DNA of 64,000 nucleotides from Phocoena phocoena (GCF_963924675.1 NC_089226.1:54622205-54686204), one strand, 5' to 3'; shown: positions 12,105 through 24,843, counted from the stretch's first letter. Program-made: numbers and translations. The notes: generated by a model not told the origin, from the sequence alone.

Positions 12105-13325
12105 CACCTTATCCATAAAAGAGAAACACATATAAGAACAAGGGGTCGTTTCATTACACCAAGCCAAGCTATGTGTCAAGATCCCCTTTCTGAAATTGGT
12201 CTTGCTGACCCAAGCCTGAGGCCAAGTGAGCCCACAAGGAGCTCTGATGCTCCAGCTTTACTCTTGCCCCTGGGTTGGCTCAGTTCTCCTCCCAGGGGCC
12301 AAAGCTTTGTCCAAAACCCCAGCTCCCTTGCCTGGGTCCAGGAAACTACCCAGCTCTGTCAGTCTCTCTGTCCACATTCTGGCCCCTGGACCCAGCTACC
12401 TAGTTGCAAGTTGAGGTCCCTGTGAAGTTGTTCATAGGGACAACTTCCCTGGAATTTCCCTTGCCGCCTGCTATGTTATAGGCCTTGTGGGTGAGGTATT
12501 TTCAGGAGGAATTGGGGAGGCTCTGACATACGTCACTGAAGTGGTGCCTAAAGAGTTCAAGCTCTTCTGGCAAATCTGGCATTTGGCAGTTACAGCCTCA
12601 GTTGCCTTCATTTTCCCAAATATTAAATCTCATATTGGTCCTCATCTATCCCCTAGCTTACATTCAGATTTATGTAATCATCACGTTCCTCTGATAGAGG
12701 AAGACCCTCACTCTTCCCATGATGTCTGGTGCAGCTTGGATCCACCTGTGAACTCTCTGTGTTTGTGAACTTCACAGGAAGGGGCCTAAGATGCCAGAGG
12801 CTCATGTGAAAAGATGAAATAACAATCATCTCCAAAGGGGCTGGGGCGGAGGAAGCATTAGCAAGCTCTGGTCTTCATTCTCCTTACACGGTACCTATAA
12901 TGAGATGTGTGTTGTCATAGCAATGAAGGGCTGGGAGTTGGACAATGGGAGAAGATTGTATCATGATGCTATGAAAGATGAGATAGTGTGATCAAAATAT
13001 ACCCCACTGAGCTCAGTGGGGGATGTCCAGAGCTTATTCCTATGATGTCACTACCCTCTGCAGAGACTCCTACAACTGTGCCCAGCCCCATGCTCCAGTT
13101 TGGACTCCAGAAGCTAGTGACACTGAGGGCCGATTCAATCTACACTTTGCCCCCTGGACCCATCTATCCAATTGTAGAACTGCTGGGCAATGTTCCAAAG
13201 TAGGTCCCCTGTGTGTACCTTGCCCTCCTCTCCATGTTGACCTACCACTGAGGCCTCTGCATGTCTCTGAGTCAGACCCAGGAAGCTGTAAGAGAGCCTT
13301 TACATATGAACTTCATTCTTTCTCT
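12105..13325. other. unassigned
   Basis: Several short open frames, none with recognisable protein features or splice support. Confidence 0.4.
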
Positions 13326-13329
13326 TTAT

Positions 13330-13420
13330 TCATTACAATGTACCAAATCTTCCCAAATCTTTAAGATCTGGCTCAAATGGCCCCTTCTCCAGGAAGCTTT
13401 CCTTAGTCCCCCCTACCCCA
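13330..13420 (+). repeat. L2 fragment
   Basis: gctcaaatggccccttctccaggaagctttcc is the usual L2 block. Confidence 0.55.
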
Positions 13421-13429
13421 AACTAGTAT

Positions 13430-13690
13430 TGTCATTATTAATAACAACAATAATAATATTTCGTTAAGCCCTTACAAAGAGCCAGGCACCATGCTGTTAT
13501 TTACAAACATAATCAATCAGTTGAATCCTCAAAACGTCTTTCTAAGTGTTATCTCCACTCTATGGATGAAAAACCTGAGGCTGAGAGGGGTGAAGTGCTA
13601 CGCACACGGTCCGAGAGCTGGTGAGTGACTGAGTCGGGATTCGAGCTCAGGTGTGGTCACTAATCACTGCACCATACTGTCCCACTGAAA
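13430..13690 (-). repeat. MIR SINE
   Basis: Reverse copy with agccaggcaccatgctg, gaaaaacctgaggctgaga, tcgggattcgagctcagg and a cactgcaccatactgt end. Confidence 0.8.
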
Positions 13691-13694
13691 GTGA

Positions 13695-14300
13695 GCACAT
13701 ATCTCTTGGAACTGCCCTGGCTCTTTACCTGGACTCTCCTAGGATGGGATAATTTCCTGATCCACTCCAGATCTGGCAGCCTGGGGTTCTGGGATCATTA
13801 GAAGGCATGGCAAAGGGGACACAGAGCCTTCTTGGTGACTCTCTAGGAAGAACCATCAGGGCCTCTGTTGCTGGGTTCTTTTCTAAAAGTGTCCTCCCCC
13901 ACTCACCCTTGACGCAGGGCGCAGCTTTAGAATTCCTGGACTCAGCTTCTGAGTATTGTTGTTTGCAGCAGCAAGTCAGCAATCTGTGGTTTCCAGACAA
14001 TGGCTCTGTGTTCTGTTATAGAACTGGGCTTGTTTGCATTTCCATCATCAGACAGGGCACAGGCCCGGGTCTGTCCTACCCTTTTGCCTGGTGACCCAGA
14101 GCTATTCTGTGGTCAGGTCATCTGCCCCAACCCTTCAGAGTGGAGAACACAGGACAGGGCAGAAGGCCCAGCACTATTATCACAGAGATAAAACCCAAAC
14201 AAAACTGTACTTCTTGCCCAGAGAAGGGATCGTCATGATAACTGTTCTTTTAAATGTGCCTTTTGGTACTTTAAAGGGGAAAAGTGGGTTTAAATCCAGG
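13695..14300. other. unassigned
   Basis: Moderately GC-rich, no gene found. Confidence 0.4.
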
Positions 14301-14309
14301 GTGGCAGTG

Positions 14310-15403
14310 TTGATAAGAGGGTAGGGAAACAAGTACCCTTATATACTATTGGTGGGGTATAAACTAATGTGATCTCTTTGAAGGACAAGTTGGTACTATT
14401 TATTGACATTTTAAATGGAAAAACACTTTAATGCAGCACTTCAAGTTCCAGAAATTTATCTTACAGATATTCTTGTACATTATGCAAAGATACATGTACA
14501 AGATGTTTACTCTTGTGTATATTATAGCAAAAAATGTTAGTAATCTAAATGACCATCAGTTGGGGACTGACTAAATAAATAAATAATCGTTAAACCACAC
14601 AATAGAACATTTTGCTGCCATTTTAAAAAAGAAGTAGGTATGTATGTGCCTAAATGAAACATTCTCTGAGATGTACTGTTAAATTAAAACAGCAAGATTC
14701 CGGGGGTGCAGTGGGGGAAGCTGGATGTGAAAAAAGGTGTGTGTGTCGGAACCCTCCAACACTGTTGGTGGGAAAGTAAATTAGTGCCGCCACTATGGAA
14801 AGCAGTATGGAGGTTCCTTAAAAAACTAAAAATAGAGCTACTATATGATCCAGCAATCCTACTCCCGGGCATATATCCAGAAAAGACAAAAACTAATTCA
14901 AAAAGATTCACACACTCCAATGTTCATAGCGGCACAACTTACAATAGCCAAGACATGGAAGCAACCTAAATATCCATCGACAGATGAATGGATGAAGAAG
15001 ATGTGGTACATATATGCAATGGAATACTACTCAGCCATAGAAAAGAATGAGATAATGCCATTTGCAGCAACATGGAGATTATCACAACCTAGAGATTATC
15101 ACACTAAGTGAAGTAAGTCAGAAAGGGAAAGACAAATACCATATGATATCACTTATATGTGGAATCTAAAAAAATGATATGAATAACTTATTTACAAAAC
15201 AGAAATAGACTCATAGACTAAGAAAACAAACTTATGGTTACCAAAGGGGAAAGGGAGGTGTGGGAGGGATAAATTAGGAGTTTGGGATTAAGAGATACAC
15301 ACTACTATATATAAAATAGATAACCAATAATGACCTACTGTATAGCACAGGGAACTATATTCAATATCTTGTAATAAACTATAATGGTAAAGAATCTGAA
15401 AAG

Positions 15404-15443
<40 letters not shown>

Positions 15444-15790
15444 GAGAGAGAGAGAAGTGAGTCACTTTGTTGTACACTTGAAACATTGTAAATCAACTAT
15501 ACTTCAATTTAAAAACTTTAAATTAAAAAATATTTTTAAAGATATACAGAAATATTTTTTAAAAGGTGTGTGTATATGTACACACATAAAACAAAATTCT
15601 GGAAAGATGGTAGGAAACCTTCAACAATGATTACTTGAGTAAAGGGCCTGAGATTCTGGAGTAGGAGGGAGACTAACTTTTCAGTGACTACCAGTTTGAA
15701 CTGGTTTGATTTTTTTTTCCCCATGTACTTATATTACTTTTATTTTAAAAGTATTCACGTTAGAAAAAAAATATTCTTATCTAAACCAAA
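14310..15790 (+). mobile_element. Old L1 3' region, interrupted by a younger L1
   Basis: 14310-14745 reads like an old L1 3' UTR (accatcagttggggactgac, aacattttgctgcca) and appears to resume after the insertion that ends at 15560. Confidence 0.65.
14746..15560 (+). mobile_element. 5'-truncated LINE-1
   Basis: Encodes the ORF2 C-terminus ([20 protein letters not shown] and the [11 protein letters not shown] block), then the 3' UTR (tgtatagcacagggaactat). Target aaaaggtgtgtgt occurs at 14732-14744 and 15561-15573. A (TA)n run lies at 15405-15434. Confidence 0.93.
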
Positions 15791-15829
15791 CCCTGCTCTT
15801 CTAAACTGTTTCAAAGTCGTCCTCAATTT

Positions 15830-15986
15830 TTCCCATAAACTGAGCTGCTACTGTGTCAAGCACTATGCTCGATGCTTTATTTAAGGTTCTGCTTTACATA
15901 TATTTTCATGTATGAGGTAAGTAAGGATCAGTATCTCAATTGTATAGCTGAGGAAATAAAAGATTTAAGGAAATTAAGTAACTTCC
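15830..15986 (-). repeat. MIR, left half, split by an LTR
   Basis: tactgtgtcaagcactatgc ... ttaagtaacttcctg; it resumes at 16934 (cttcctgagatcacagggct). Confidence 0.7.
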
Positions 15987-16114
15987 TGTGATGGTTAATT
16001 TTATGTGCCAACTTGGCTAGACTACAGTATCCAGTTTTTTAATTAAACATTAATCCAATCTAAGTGTTGCTGTCAAGGTATTTTGGACAATCAGTTAGCT
16101 TTTATAATATGTTT

Positions 16115-16539
16115 TATTTATTTACTTACTTATTTTTAATTTTTTAAATTTATTTTTGGCTGCGATGGGTCTTCGTTACTGCGCGTGGGCTTTCTCTAGT
16201 TGTGGCAAGCGGGGGGCTACTCTTCATTGCGGTGCGCAGGCTTCTCATTGCAGTGGCTTCTCTTATTGCAGAGCACAGGCTCTAGGTGTGTGGGCTTCAG
16301 TAGTTGCAGCACGCGAGCACAGTAGTTACGGCAAGCGGACCCTAGAGCACGTGGGCTTCAGTAGTTGTGGTGCATGGGCTCAGTAGTTGTGGCTCATGGG
16401 CTCTAGAGCACAATCTCAATAGTTGTGGCACATGGGGTCAGTTGCTCTGCAGCATGTGGGATCTTCCTGGACCGGATCGAACTCGTGTCCCCTGAATTGG
16501 CAGGTGGATTCTTAACCACTATGCCACCAAGGAATTCCT
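16115..16539 (-). mobile_element. CHR-type SINE (long form)
   Basis: Reverse copy ending accaaggaattccta; approximate target copies agttagctttta / agttgactttta. Confidence 0.88.
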
Positions 16540-16802
16540 AGTTGACTTTTAGATAAAGGAGATTATCCTTGATAATCTGCATAGGCCTGATCCAATAAGT
16601 TAAAAAGGCCTTGCGTGCAAAAATGAGGTTTCCTAGAAGAGGAAGAACTTCACCTATGGACTGCTGATTCAACTCCTACCTGACAGTTTCCAGCCTGTTG
16701 GTCTGCCCTACAGATTCCAGACTTGCCGGGCCAGCCCCTACAATCCCAAAAGCCAATTACTTGCAACCAATCCCCTGACCCTTCTCTCTCTTCTCTCTCA
16801 TT

Positions 16803-16807
<5 letters not shown>

Positions 16808-16873
<66 letters not shown>
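16808..16873 (+). repeat. (CT)n(AT)n microsatellite
   Basis: About 20 CT units run straight into about 13 AT units. Confidence 0.95.
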
Positions 16874-17014
16874 AATTTTTTTTCCTCCCAAAGGTTTTGT
16901 TTTTGTTTCTTTGGTAGAAGCCTGACTGATACACTTCCTGAGATCACAGGGCTAATAACTGATACAAATGGAGTTTGAATCTAGGTCCGACTTCAGAACA
17001 TTTGAAGTCAGAGT

Positions 17015-17940
17015 GAGCGTGACAAAGCACAAGTGGGTTCATGTCACAGCTTACGTGAATCCTTTCATTGAATCTATCATATACCAGAATAAAAATTCCT
17101 AGCAGGACTATGTTTGTCAAATCTGTTTTGGTTGCAAGCAACAGAAGATGCAACTCAAAATGGCTTAAGAAAAATTAAGGGGGCAGCGGGAGTGTGTGGA
17201 TTTATGCCTCATGTACTGGAGAAGTTAAGAGAAGTTCTGGTTTCACCAGGAATAGTTTCTCTCCCTCCAACTCTCATCTTTGCTTTCCTTTTTTTTTTTT
17301 TTTAATTTGTAATCCCTTTCTTGGTCATGCTGTCCCTTCCTGGTGGCAAGATGGCTGCTGTAGCTCCAGCCTGCACACTCCTAGGTCCAGTCCTAGGGAA
17401 GAAGAGAACTCATTTCTCCCATATCTCAAGTATAAGTTGTAGGAAAAACTGAGCTTTGGGGGCTCTGATTGGTCTGATGTGGAGATGTGTCACTACTATC
17501 AGTGATGGGCCAAGCATCAGTTGCTCTGGGTCTGAACTGTGTGTGGGGATGGGGCCTGCCTACCCAACCAACATGGACTGAGAATAAGGTGGAGTAGATT
17601 CCTGAATGGAAATCAGGGGTTGTTACTAGAAGTAGAATGAATGCTAAGCGGTCTAGAATGTCCATTTCAGTGACATCCACGGTCAGACTCACCTGGCCCC
17701 TACCCCACTCCTCCTCCTACCCTATACAACCTACACTCCAGTTTTACCCAGACACTTGCCATTCCTTCAACGTACCCCAAACTCTCTTTTCTCTGTGCCT
17801 TTTGCCTACTATTCTCTCTGCTTAGAATGCCATTCCTTGTATCCTCCATCCTGAAAAAGGTAACCTTTTCTTTAAGACCATTTGAAATAATCACTTCTCC
17901 AGAAAACCTTAGTGGATGCCTCCAACTGAATTACTCTCTC
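17015..17940. repeat. old dispersed repeat remnants, otherwise unassigned
   Basis: 17120-17540 (ggttgcaagcaacagaaga ... ggtggcaagatggctgctg) resembles an old mammalian repeat of which a second copy is at 37610-37980. Confidence 0.4.
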
Positions 17941-17947
17941 CCTCTTA

Positions 17948-18085
17948 TTTTTTTTAACATCTTTATTGGAGTATAATTGCTTTACAATGGTGTGTTAGTT
18001 TCTGCTTTATAACAAAGTGAATCAGCTATACATATACATATATCTCCATATCTCCTTCCCTCTTGCGTCTCCCTCCCACCCTCCT
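17948..18085 (-). mobile_element. LINE-1 3' end
   Basis: acatctttattggagtataattgctttac and the following lines match the reverse of the cetartiodactyl L1 3' terminus. Confidence 0.85.
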
Positions 18086-18089
18086 CTCC

Positions 18090-18735
18090 CTCTTCTTTGT
18101 TGTTTTTGCTGTTGTTGTTTCGAGTTTGCAGCATAACTAAACTGTTAATTCTAAAATGGTCAATTACCTTGGTAAATCACCAAAAGAAAGTGCAAACATG
18201 ACAACAGAAATATGAGGCTAAAACTGGGCAAAATTATCAAGGGACTGATTCTTTCAGACTTTAGAAAATACACTGATCATATCAAGAGACTTTGTTTAGC
18301 TGTTATTTCTACAGTTAGTATGCCATGACGGTTTGCTGGCTGTAATAACCAAATAACTCTTTTTTGTTTTTATAGAGATATTTTTGTTTCTATACAGAAA
18401 CATTTAGCACATTCTTCCTGATATTATGGTGATTTAAGCACCTGACTAGTTTCTCCTAGTCTGTGCGTTCCTTGAGGGCAAAGACAATAAATCAATCACC
18501 TTTATAACCACATGGTGCCTGTAATAATGTCTTGCATATATTTATTTGTTTGAGCAAATGTTTATGAGGCATCTGTTTGTGGCAGGAAGAAGCACTATTT
18601 AAAAACACAACTAGACCACATAGCTTCTGTCTCAAATGGAATGGCCAAATCGCTTCAGGAGCCACTTAGCTAGGCAACAAATCCAGAATTTGAACATAGT
18701 CTGACACTGGAGTGTACAATCTTAACCACTGTGCA
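18090..18735. other. unassigned
   Basis: No recognised feature. Confidence 0.4.
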
Positions 18736-18739
18736 ATGC

Positions 18740-18995
18740 CATCCTCCAATGGTTAGGGCACAGCATATGGAATCCCACAGGCCTGGATTCAATTCCAGAC
18801 TCTACCAATTCCTAGAGTAAGACCTTGGGTAAGTTGTCACATCCTTCTAAAACTACAATGTCCCCCATCTATGAAGTAGGCATAATATTTACATCTACCT
18901 CATGAGACTGCTGTGAGAATTAAATGAGTTAATCCATATAAAGCATTTAACACAGTGCCTGGCGCAGAGGCAGTGCTAGGTAAATGTTTTTATTA
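18740..18995 (+). repeat. MIR SINE
   Basis: ggattcaattccagactctacc through gagttaatccatataaagc and cacagtgcctggc. Confidence 0.8.
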
Positions 18996-19132
18996 TTACA
19001 TTTTCCAGAAATGTTGAGCCCCTCAGGTATAATTTGGAAGGAAAACACTAAACAGAGACAGTATAAAATAAGAATTTGATATTGGTGGGGGAGAAGAGAG
19101 AAGAGGGAGTGGGGAATTAAGTCACAGAGCAG

Positions 19133-19410
19133 GGACTTCCCTGGCGGTCCAGTGGTTAAGAATCCGCCTTCCAATGCAGGGGACGCAGGTTCAATCCCTG
19201 GTCAGGGAACTAAGATCCCACATGCCGTGGGGTGACTAAGCCCGTGTGCTCTAGAGCCTGTGTGCCGCAACTACTGGGCCCATGCACCACAACTACTGAG
19301 CCCACATGCCACAACTAGAGAGAAGCCTGGGCACTGCAATGAAGAGCCCACATGCCGCAACTTAGACCCAATGTAGCCAAATAGATAAATAAATAAATAT
19401 AAAAAAATTT
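19133..19410 (+). mobile_element. CHR-type SINE
   Basis: Starts gggacttccctggcggtcc and ends in an (AAAT)n tail; target aagtcacagagca is repeated exactly on both sides. Confidence 0.93.
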
Positions 19411-19489
19411 AAAAGTCACAGAGCAATAGATGGGGATTCTGAGGAAAAAGTCAGCCAGTGAGAAATTCTGAATGATGGAGTTGACCAAA

Positions 19490-19740
19490 TAATAACAACA
19501 ACAACTAGTGCTTACCACGTGCCACGCAATTCTAAGTGTTTTCCATATAATAACTCAATTCTCAATATAACACTGTGAGATATATACTATAATTTCCCTC
19601 ACTTTATAGATAAAGAAATTGAGTCACAGGTTAAACCACTTGCCCAAAGTTCAACAGCTTGTGACTCATAAAACCAAGATTTGAAGCTCCACAGTCTGAT
19701 TCCCAAGTTTTTGCTCTTAATCAGTATGCTATACCATGGA
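19490..19740 (-). repeat. MIR SINE
   Basis: ctagtgcttaccacgtgcca, gataaagaaattgagtcacag, cttgcccaaagttcaacagc. Confidence 0.75.
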
Positions 19741-19829
19741 GGTCAGTTTGGGGGAGTCAAAAGATTTAGGATAAGAAAGTCATTCAAATAGGGACCAAGA
19801 TTTCTGCAGAAATATGTCCTATCACAATA

Positions 19830-20065
19830 TTATTTATTGAACATCTGCTATGTGCCAGGAGCTGCTTTTGGTGTTTACACATATTATTTAATCCGCACAG
19901 AAAACTTATGAGATAGGAACTGTCATCCCCATTTTCAGATGATGAATTTGAAATTAAGTAATTTACCCAGGGCTACATAGCTGGTAAAGCTAGTAAGCAG
20001 AATCAAGACTGAATTAAAAAAAAAAAAAAAGACTGGAATTCAAATACATCTGTCTCCGAAAGCTG
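19830..20065 (-). repeat. MIR SINE
   Basis: tctgctatgtgccaggagctg, tttcagatgatgaatttgaa, cagggctacatagctgg, with a later A15 run. Confidence 0.75.
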
Positions 20066-20084
20066 TGTTCTTGTCCTTATGGCA

Positions 20085-20430
20085 AAAAATTGGCAACAAC
20101 TTAAATACCTAATAATAGAAGAACAGTTCAGTAAATTTTGCTATATTCACTTTTCATATTCAAATTCAGCTACTAAAAATTAGGATTTTAATAGCATGGG
20201 AAATTTTCTTGTGTTAAGTGACTGTTCTAACGTGAACGGGTAAAGCTGCATATATGTAATGAGCTCAACTAGGTTAAAATTTGCACAGAAAAAAGATTAG
20301 AAGGAAATACACCAGTTGCCTCTGAGTGGTAGAATTATGTATGATAATTTTTTCCATGTCTTTATACTTTTCTATACTTTACAAATTTTCTACAATGAAC
20401 ACATAGTATTTTTATAATCAGAAAATAGTA
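20085..20430 (+). mobile_element. Old L1 3' UTR
   Basis: ttggcaacaacttaaatacc ... aggaaatacaccagttgcctctgag ... aaattttctacaatgaacac is typical of L1M 3' ends. Confidence 0.65.
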
Positions 20431-20738
20431 AAGGAAATTCTTTAAAAACTAGGCTCCACGTTTCATTTTTTGAGAGCCCTTCTCAGCATGGCACTAGTGG
20501 CAGAGCTACAAAAGAGACTGAATACACAACCTCAAGAGTCTCCTGTGTCAATGTCAAGGTCCTAATTGACAAAGGATGGAATCCTAACAGAGACGGGGAC
20601 ATTTTGGCAGAGTAACCTTAGAATCTTAAACTTCCAGATTCTCCAGAATTCTCTGTTCCAGCAGAAACAGCCCCTTCTCTCTTGCCATAAGAAAGTAGTC
20701 TCTCCTTGTCTGGAGATGCTATAAAAGCCCTAACTGAG

Positions 20739-20948
20739 GGCTTCCCTGGTGGCGCAGTGGTTGAGAGTCCGCATGCCAATGCAGGGGACACGGGTTCGTG
20801 CCCCAGTCCGGGAAGATCCCACATGCCGCGGAGCAGCTGGGCCCGTGAGCCATGGCCGCTGAGCCTGCGCGTCTGGAGCCTGTGCTCCGCAACGGGAGAG
20901 GCCACAACAGTGAGAGGCCCGTGTACCAAAAAAAAAAAAAAAAAAAAA
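20739..20948 (+). mobile_element. CHR-2 SINE
   Basis: Complete copy with a near-pure A20 tail; target aaagccctaactgag exact on both sides, so a young insertion. Confidence 0.95.
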
Positions 20949-20949
20949 G

Positions 20950-21460
20950 CCCTAACTGAGGCAGGTACTAGTCTTCTTCCTCAATATCTGACCCCTATTG
21001 CCCCATCCGTTGCCAGGCTAATAACCATCTCTCGGGGGAGACATCTCCTACACTGAAGGTATTGCAGACCCTCGCTGATACATACTGGAAGAAACCAGGG
21101 GAACATATGTGGGAATGGATCTTGAAGGCATTAGACTTAGGGGGCTGAAATACAAGGCTGGATAGGGGAGAACGGTTTTCAGGATTGTTGGATATGGAGT
21201 GTGAGCTGATGCTGATTACACTAGGAGAACCAAAACACCACTATAGGCCTATGGTTAGAGTGGGGAATTAAGGAAGCCAAGTGATAAAAGGACTTCTAGC
21301 CCAAGTCCATTGCACAAGGTGAAATGCATTCATAGATCTACCCTGTAGTTAATTACCCAGTTTCTGAGAGCGGAGACTGGTAGAGATATATTTAGCAGAT
21401 ATAAGAATCTTTGCCTTGACTTCCTGATTTGAGGAATAAAACATTTAAAGCAGAAAGGGT
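20950..21460. other. unassigned
   Basis: No recognised gene or repeat. Confidence 0.4.
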
Positions 21461-21462
21461 GG

Positions 21463-21822
21463 GACTTCCCTGGTGGTCCGGTGGTAAAGAATCCACCTTC
21501 CAATGCAGGGGACGCAGGTTCGATCCCTGGTCGGGGAACTAAGATCCCACATGCCGCGGGGCAACTAAGCCCTTGTGCCACGACTACTGAGCTCTCGCAG
21601 CTCAGTGAGAGAGTCTGCATGCCGCAAACTACAGAGCACACATTCCCTGGAGCCTGCGCGCCACAACTAGAGAGATAAAACCCGCATGCCACAGCTAGAG
21701 AGAAGCCCGCGTGCCACAACGAAGAGCCTGTGCACTGCAACAAAAAGATCCCTCACGCCTCAACAAAGATCCCACGCGCCGCAACTAAGACCCAACGCAG
21801 CCAAAAAAAAAAAAAAAAAATT
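21463..21822 (+). mobile_element. CHR-type SINE (long form)
   Basis: From gggacttccctggtggtcc to A18; target aaagcagaaaggg / aaagcaaaagggg. Confidence 0.9.
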
Positions 21823-21829
21823 AAAGCAA

Positions 21830-24338
21830 AAGGGGCCAAAGTGGAAGCCCTCGATATTACCCAGACAGCCCCCTGCCCCATCAAGCCAAGGGAGAAAATT
21901 ATAAGCAACACTGCATCTGGAAGGAATTACAGAGATTAGCACTGACAGCCTTAAAGGATGTAAGAGTGTTCATCCCCTTTATACCCTTATTCAAGTCACC
22001 TTTCTGGCCTCTGCAAAAAGCAGATAGACCCTGGCAGATGATGGTGGATTATCATAAACTTAACCAACTTGTAACTTTAATTGTAGCTGCCATGCTTAAT
22101 GGGATACCTTTACTATAACACAGCCTCTGGCACTTGAAATACGACTACAGATCTGACAAACATGTTCTTCTCAATTCCCATTGGTAAATAAGATCAAAAG
22201 CAGTTCACCTTTATCTGGAAAGGATACTAGTCTACACTCACTACCTTGACTGAAGTTTATGTCAACTCTCTTGCTCTGTCACAGAGTGGTCTCTAGACCC
22301 CTTAGTCATCTTCTCATTGCAGAGAACATTAACAGTGGTCCTCCAGAATGATGGCATCATGCCAGTGGTGCTGGTGAGCAGGAAAAGAAAGTACTTTACA
22401 TGCCCAAATAAGACATAATTGTTACAGAGAGATAAACTCCATGAAGATTCAAGGCTCACCATGTTAAAAGAAGCTTTTAGCGGTTCAATGACCTAGAGTA
22501 TGCAAAACATTCCATCTAAGGTAAAGGACAAGTTTTTGCACTAGCATTCCTATCATTGAGGAAGAACCACATGCTTGGGAGATTTTGAAGGTGGCATATA
22601 CTGGACTACAAATGCTGCTCTGGTCCATTTCCCTGATGACTTGGAAGGCTGCCAGTTCTGTTTTTTGCTCAAGGCAAGAGAGGGTTCTGCAGCAGGTTCA
22701 GTCTGCAGTTCATGTTACCTTAACACTCAGGCATATGACCTAGAAGATCTGTGGGGCATAAGGATGTTATATAGAATCTCTGAAAAACCCTACAAGGAGA
22801 GTTGCAGCCCTAGAGTTCTGTAGCAAGACCATGTCTTTTATGGCACAGAACCACTCATCATTTGAAAACCAGATCCTACATGTTACAGGGTCCTAGTTGA
22901 GAATAATTGCTGGACACTGGGATACCACATGTGGTAGGCTGATAGTAGTCTCCAAAAAGATATCCATGTCTTAATTCGTGGAATCTGTGAGTGCTACCTT
23001 ACATGGCAAAATGGAGTCTGCATGTGTGATTAAGTCATGAATCTTGTGATGGGGAAATTATTCTGGATTATTCAAGTAGGCCCTAAAAGCAATCAAATGT
23101 ATCTATATGAGAGAGAAGCAGGAGTTGGCACACAGATAAGAAGAGGAGAAGGCAATGTGGCCGTGAAAGCAGAGACTGAAGTAATACATCCACAAACCAA
23201 GGAATGCTGGCAGGCACCAGAAATACTGGAAGAGGCAAGGACCAAATTCTCCCCTCAAGCCTCCAGAGGGAGTGTAGTCCTGCTGATACCTTGATTTCAG
23301 CCCAGTGATACAGATTCTGAATTTCTGACCTCCAGAACTGTGAGACAATAAATTTCCGTTGTTTTACGCCACAGCTTTAAGTTTGTGGTAACTTGTTACA
23401 GCAGCCACAGGAAATCAATACACCAAGTTACTATATGACAGGAGCTGCCCATCATGAGTGAGTATTATCAGATCCAGCAAGCCGTAGGATTGGAAAAGCA
23501 ATCCATTGTAGGATGGGAATGTTGCATTTGGTATCAGACCCAAGCAGGTCCAGAAAGCACAATTACAATATGCCTAGATTCCCATGTCACCTATTTCTGT
23601 TGCAGTGAGACCTCTTCATCAATTCACACCTATGGCCTTTGTGGGGAGAGGAGACGGGCCCACATAACCAACTGACAGAGAAGGGAAAAACTCAAACCTA
23701 CTTCAGAGATGGGTTGGTACAATTTGTTGGTACTAGTCAAAAATGGACAGCTGCTTCATGACTCAAAGGGTAGTTGTAAAGGATAGTAGTTAAGGAAAAT
23801 CCTGGACAGAGATACAGTCAGTACCCTTAGTTGATTACTTTGTGAGGAAAGAAAAGTGGCCTGAGGTAGAGTTCTACATGGTCTCCTGACCAATGGTGAA
23901 TGGCTTGAAGTGAGTGGTCAGAGACTTGAAAGAAACACCATTGGAAGATTGGACTAAAGAAATCTGGGCAAGAAACACGTGGATGGACATGTGGGAGTTA
24001 GTATATAGGTCTTTGTATCCCAAGTTAATGCCATAAGAGAACATCCACCATAGAGAAAGTGCTCAACTACCAGGAGAGAGGACGATTTGTCCTGTGGATG
24101 TCAGTCAGCCTCTCTCCTCAGCTACTTCAGTGCTAGCACAATGGAGTTGAGTGGCTATGATGACAAAGAGGGAGGCTATGCATGGGCTTAGCAGGATGGG
24201 TTCCCTCTTATTAAAACTGATCTAGTTATTGCCTTTGCTAAATACTTAAAAAGCCAGTAGCAGAGATCAATGCTGAGCTCTAATCTTTAAGGAAACCCAT
24301 TAGCCTCTTGGTAACAGGTTGATTACATTGAACCCCTT
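21830..24338 (+). pseudogene. Decayed retroviral pol (endogenous retrovirus), plus strand
   Basis: Short in-frame pieces of pol survive between stops and frameshifts. A reverse-transcriptase piece with WQMMVDYHKLNQLV is at about 22034-22075. Near the right end QVDYIEPL (about 24316-24339) looks like an integrase block. The order RT to integrase from left to right gives the strand. It is cut by a MaLR LTR (22930-23422) and ends abruptly at the LTR at 24339. No LTR of its own was recognised. It cannot encode a working protein. Confidence 0.7.
22930..23422 (+). mobile_element. MLT1-like MaLR solo LTR
   Basis: TGTGGTAGGCTGATAGTAG start; aagatatccatgtcttaat, cctccagaactgtgagac and aataaatttccgttgttt blocks; ends aaatcaataca. 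Target copies ccaca / ccaag match only in part. Confidence 0.8.
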
Positions 24339-24843
24339 TGTTACCAAGTCCAAGCTGGCTCTGCTCACCACATGACAGGCCAATAAATCAGGAGAAAAGG
24401 TGCTGAGGCAATGAATAGCAACTTTATTCGGAAAGCCGGGCAGCCATCCGAGAAGATGGCGGACTAGTGTCCTAGAGTACCATCTTATCGGGGTCTGGTT
24501 GCTACTTTCTTTTATAGAACAGAGAGGGGGAGGAGGTGAGGAAGTAAAATAAAAAGGCCATAAGTCTTGCAAAATATCTCCTGGTTTTGGCCAGCCTCAG
24601 GGAGGAGATGTGTTAATTTCTTCTTTTCTGCAGCCAGTCACAGGTGGGCAGGGTCAGGGTGTTTCCTTGTGAGCTGAACAAAGACACTTTAGTTTAACAT
24701 TCAGGCAGAGGGGCAGGGTTCCCCAAGGGAGGCCATTATGTATGCCTATAGCTATAGACCGAACAAAAGCAACTGAAAGCAAAGGTCAAAGTAAAAGAAA
24801 CAGATCTAACATGGAGACAGGTTTTGTTCTCCCCTGTTATAAT
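24339..24843 (-). mobile_element. 3' LTR of gammaretrovirus-like ERV
   Basis: Closely related to 30659-31185 over its whole length (roughly one base in ten differs in the first 170 bases). On the minus strand a TATA box (ctataaaag, about 24508-24516) is followed about 85 bases later by AATAAA (24423-24428). The outer edge ends in the expected CA; the inner edge reads TATAACAG where the other copy has TGTAACAG. Confidence 0.9.

Larger units (their letters stand above)
15987..16933 (+). mobile_element. Solo LTR (ERVL/MaLR-like), carrying a SINE
   Basis: TGTGATGGTTAATTTTATG start and gactgataca end, with 5-bp duplication cttcc at 15982-15986 and 16934-16938 inside a MIR. A CHR SINE (16115-16539) and a CT/TA microsatellite (16808-16873) lie within it. 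The family name was not assigned. Confidence 0.8.

Noticed and set aside
12171..12768. Cluster of short plus-strand frames
   Set aside because: No domain, no codon bias and no splice signals consistent with a gene.
21330..21743. 137-codon minus-strand frame, and similar long frames at 32477-33088, 45485-45898 and 53258-53827
   Set aside because: All read through CHR SINEs, whose GC-rich bodies are often open by chance.
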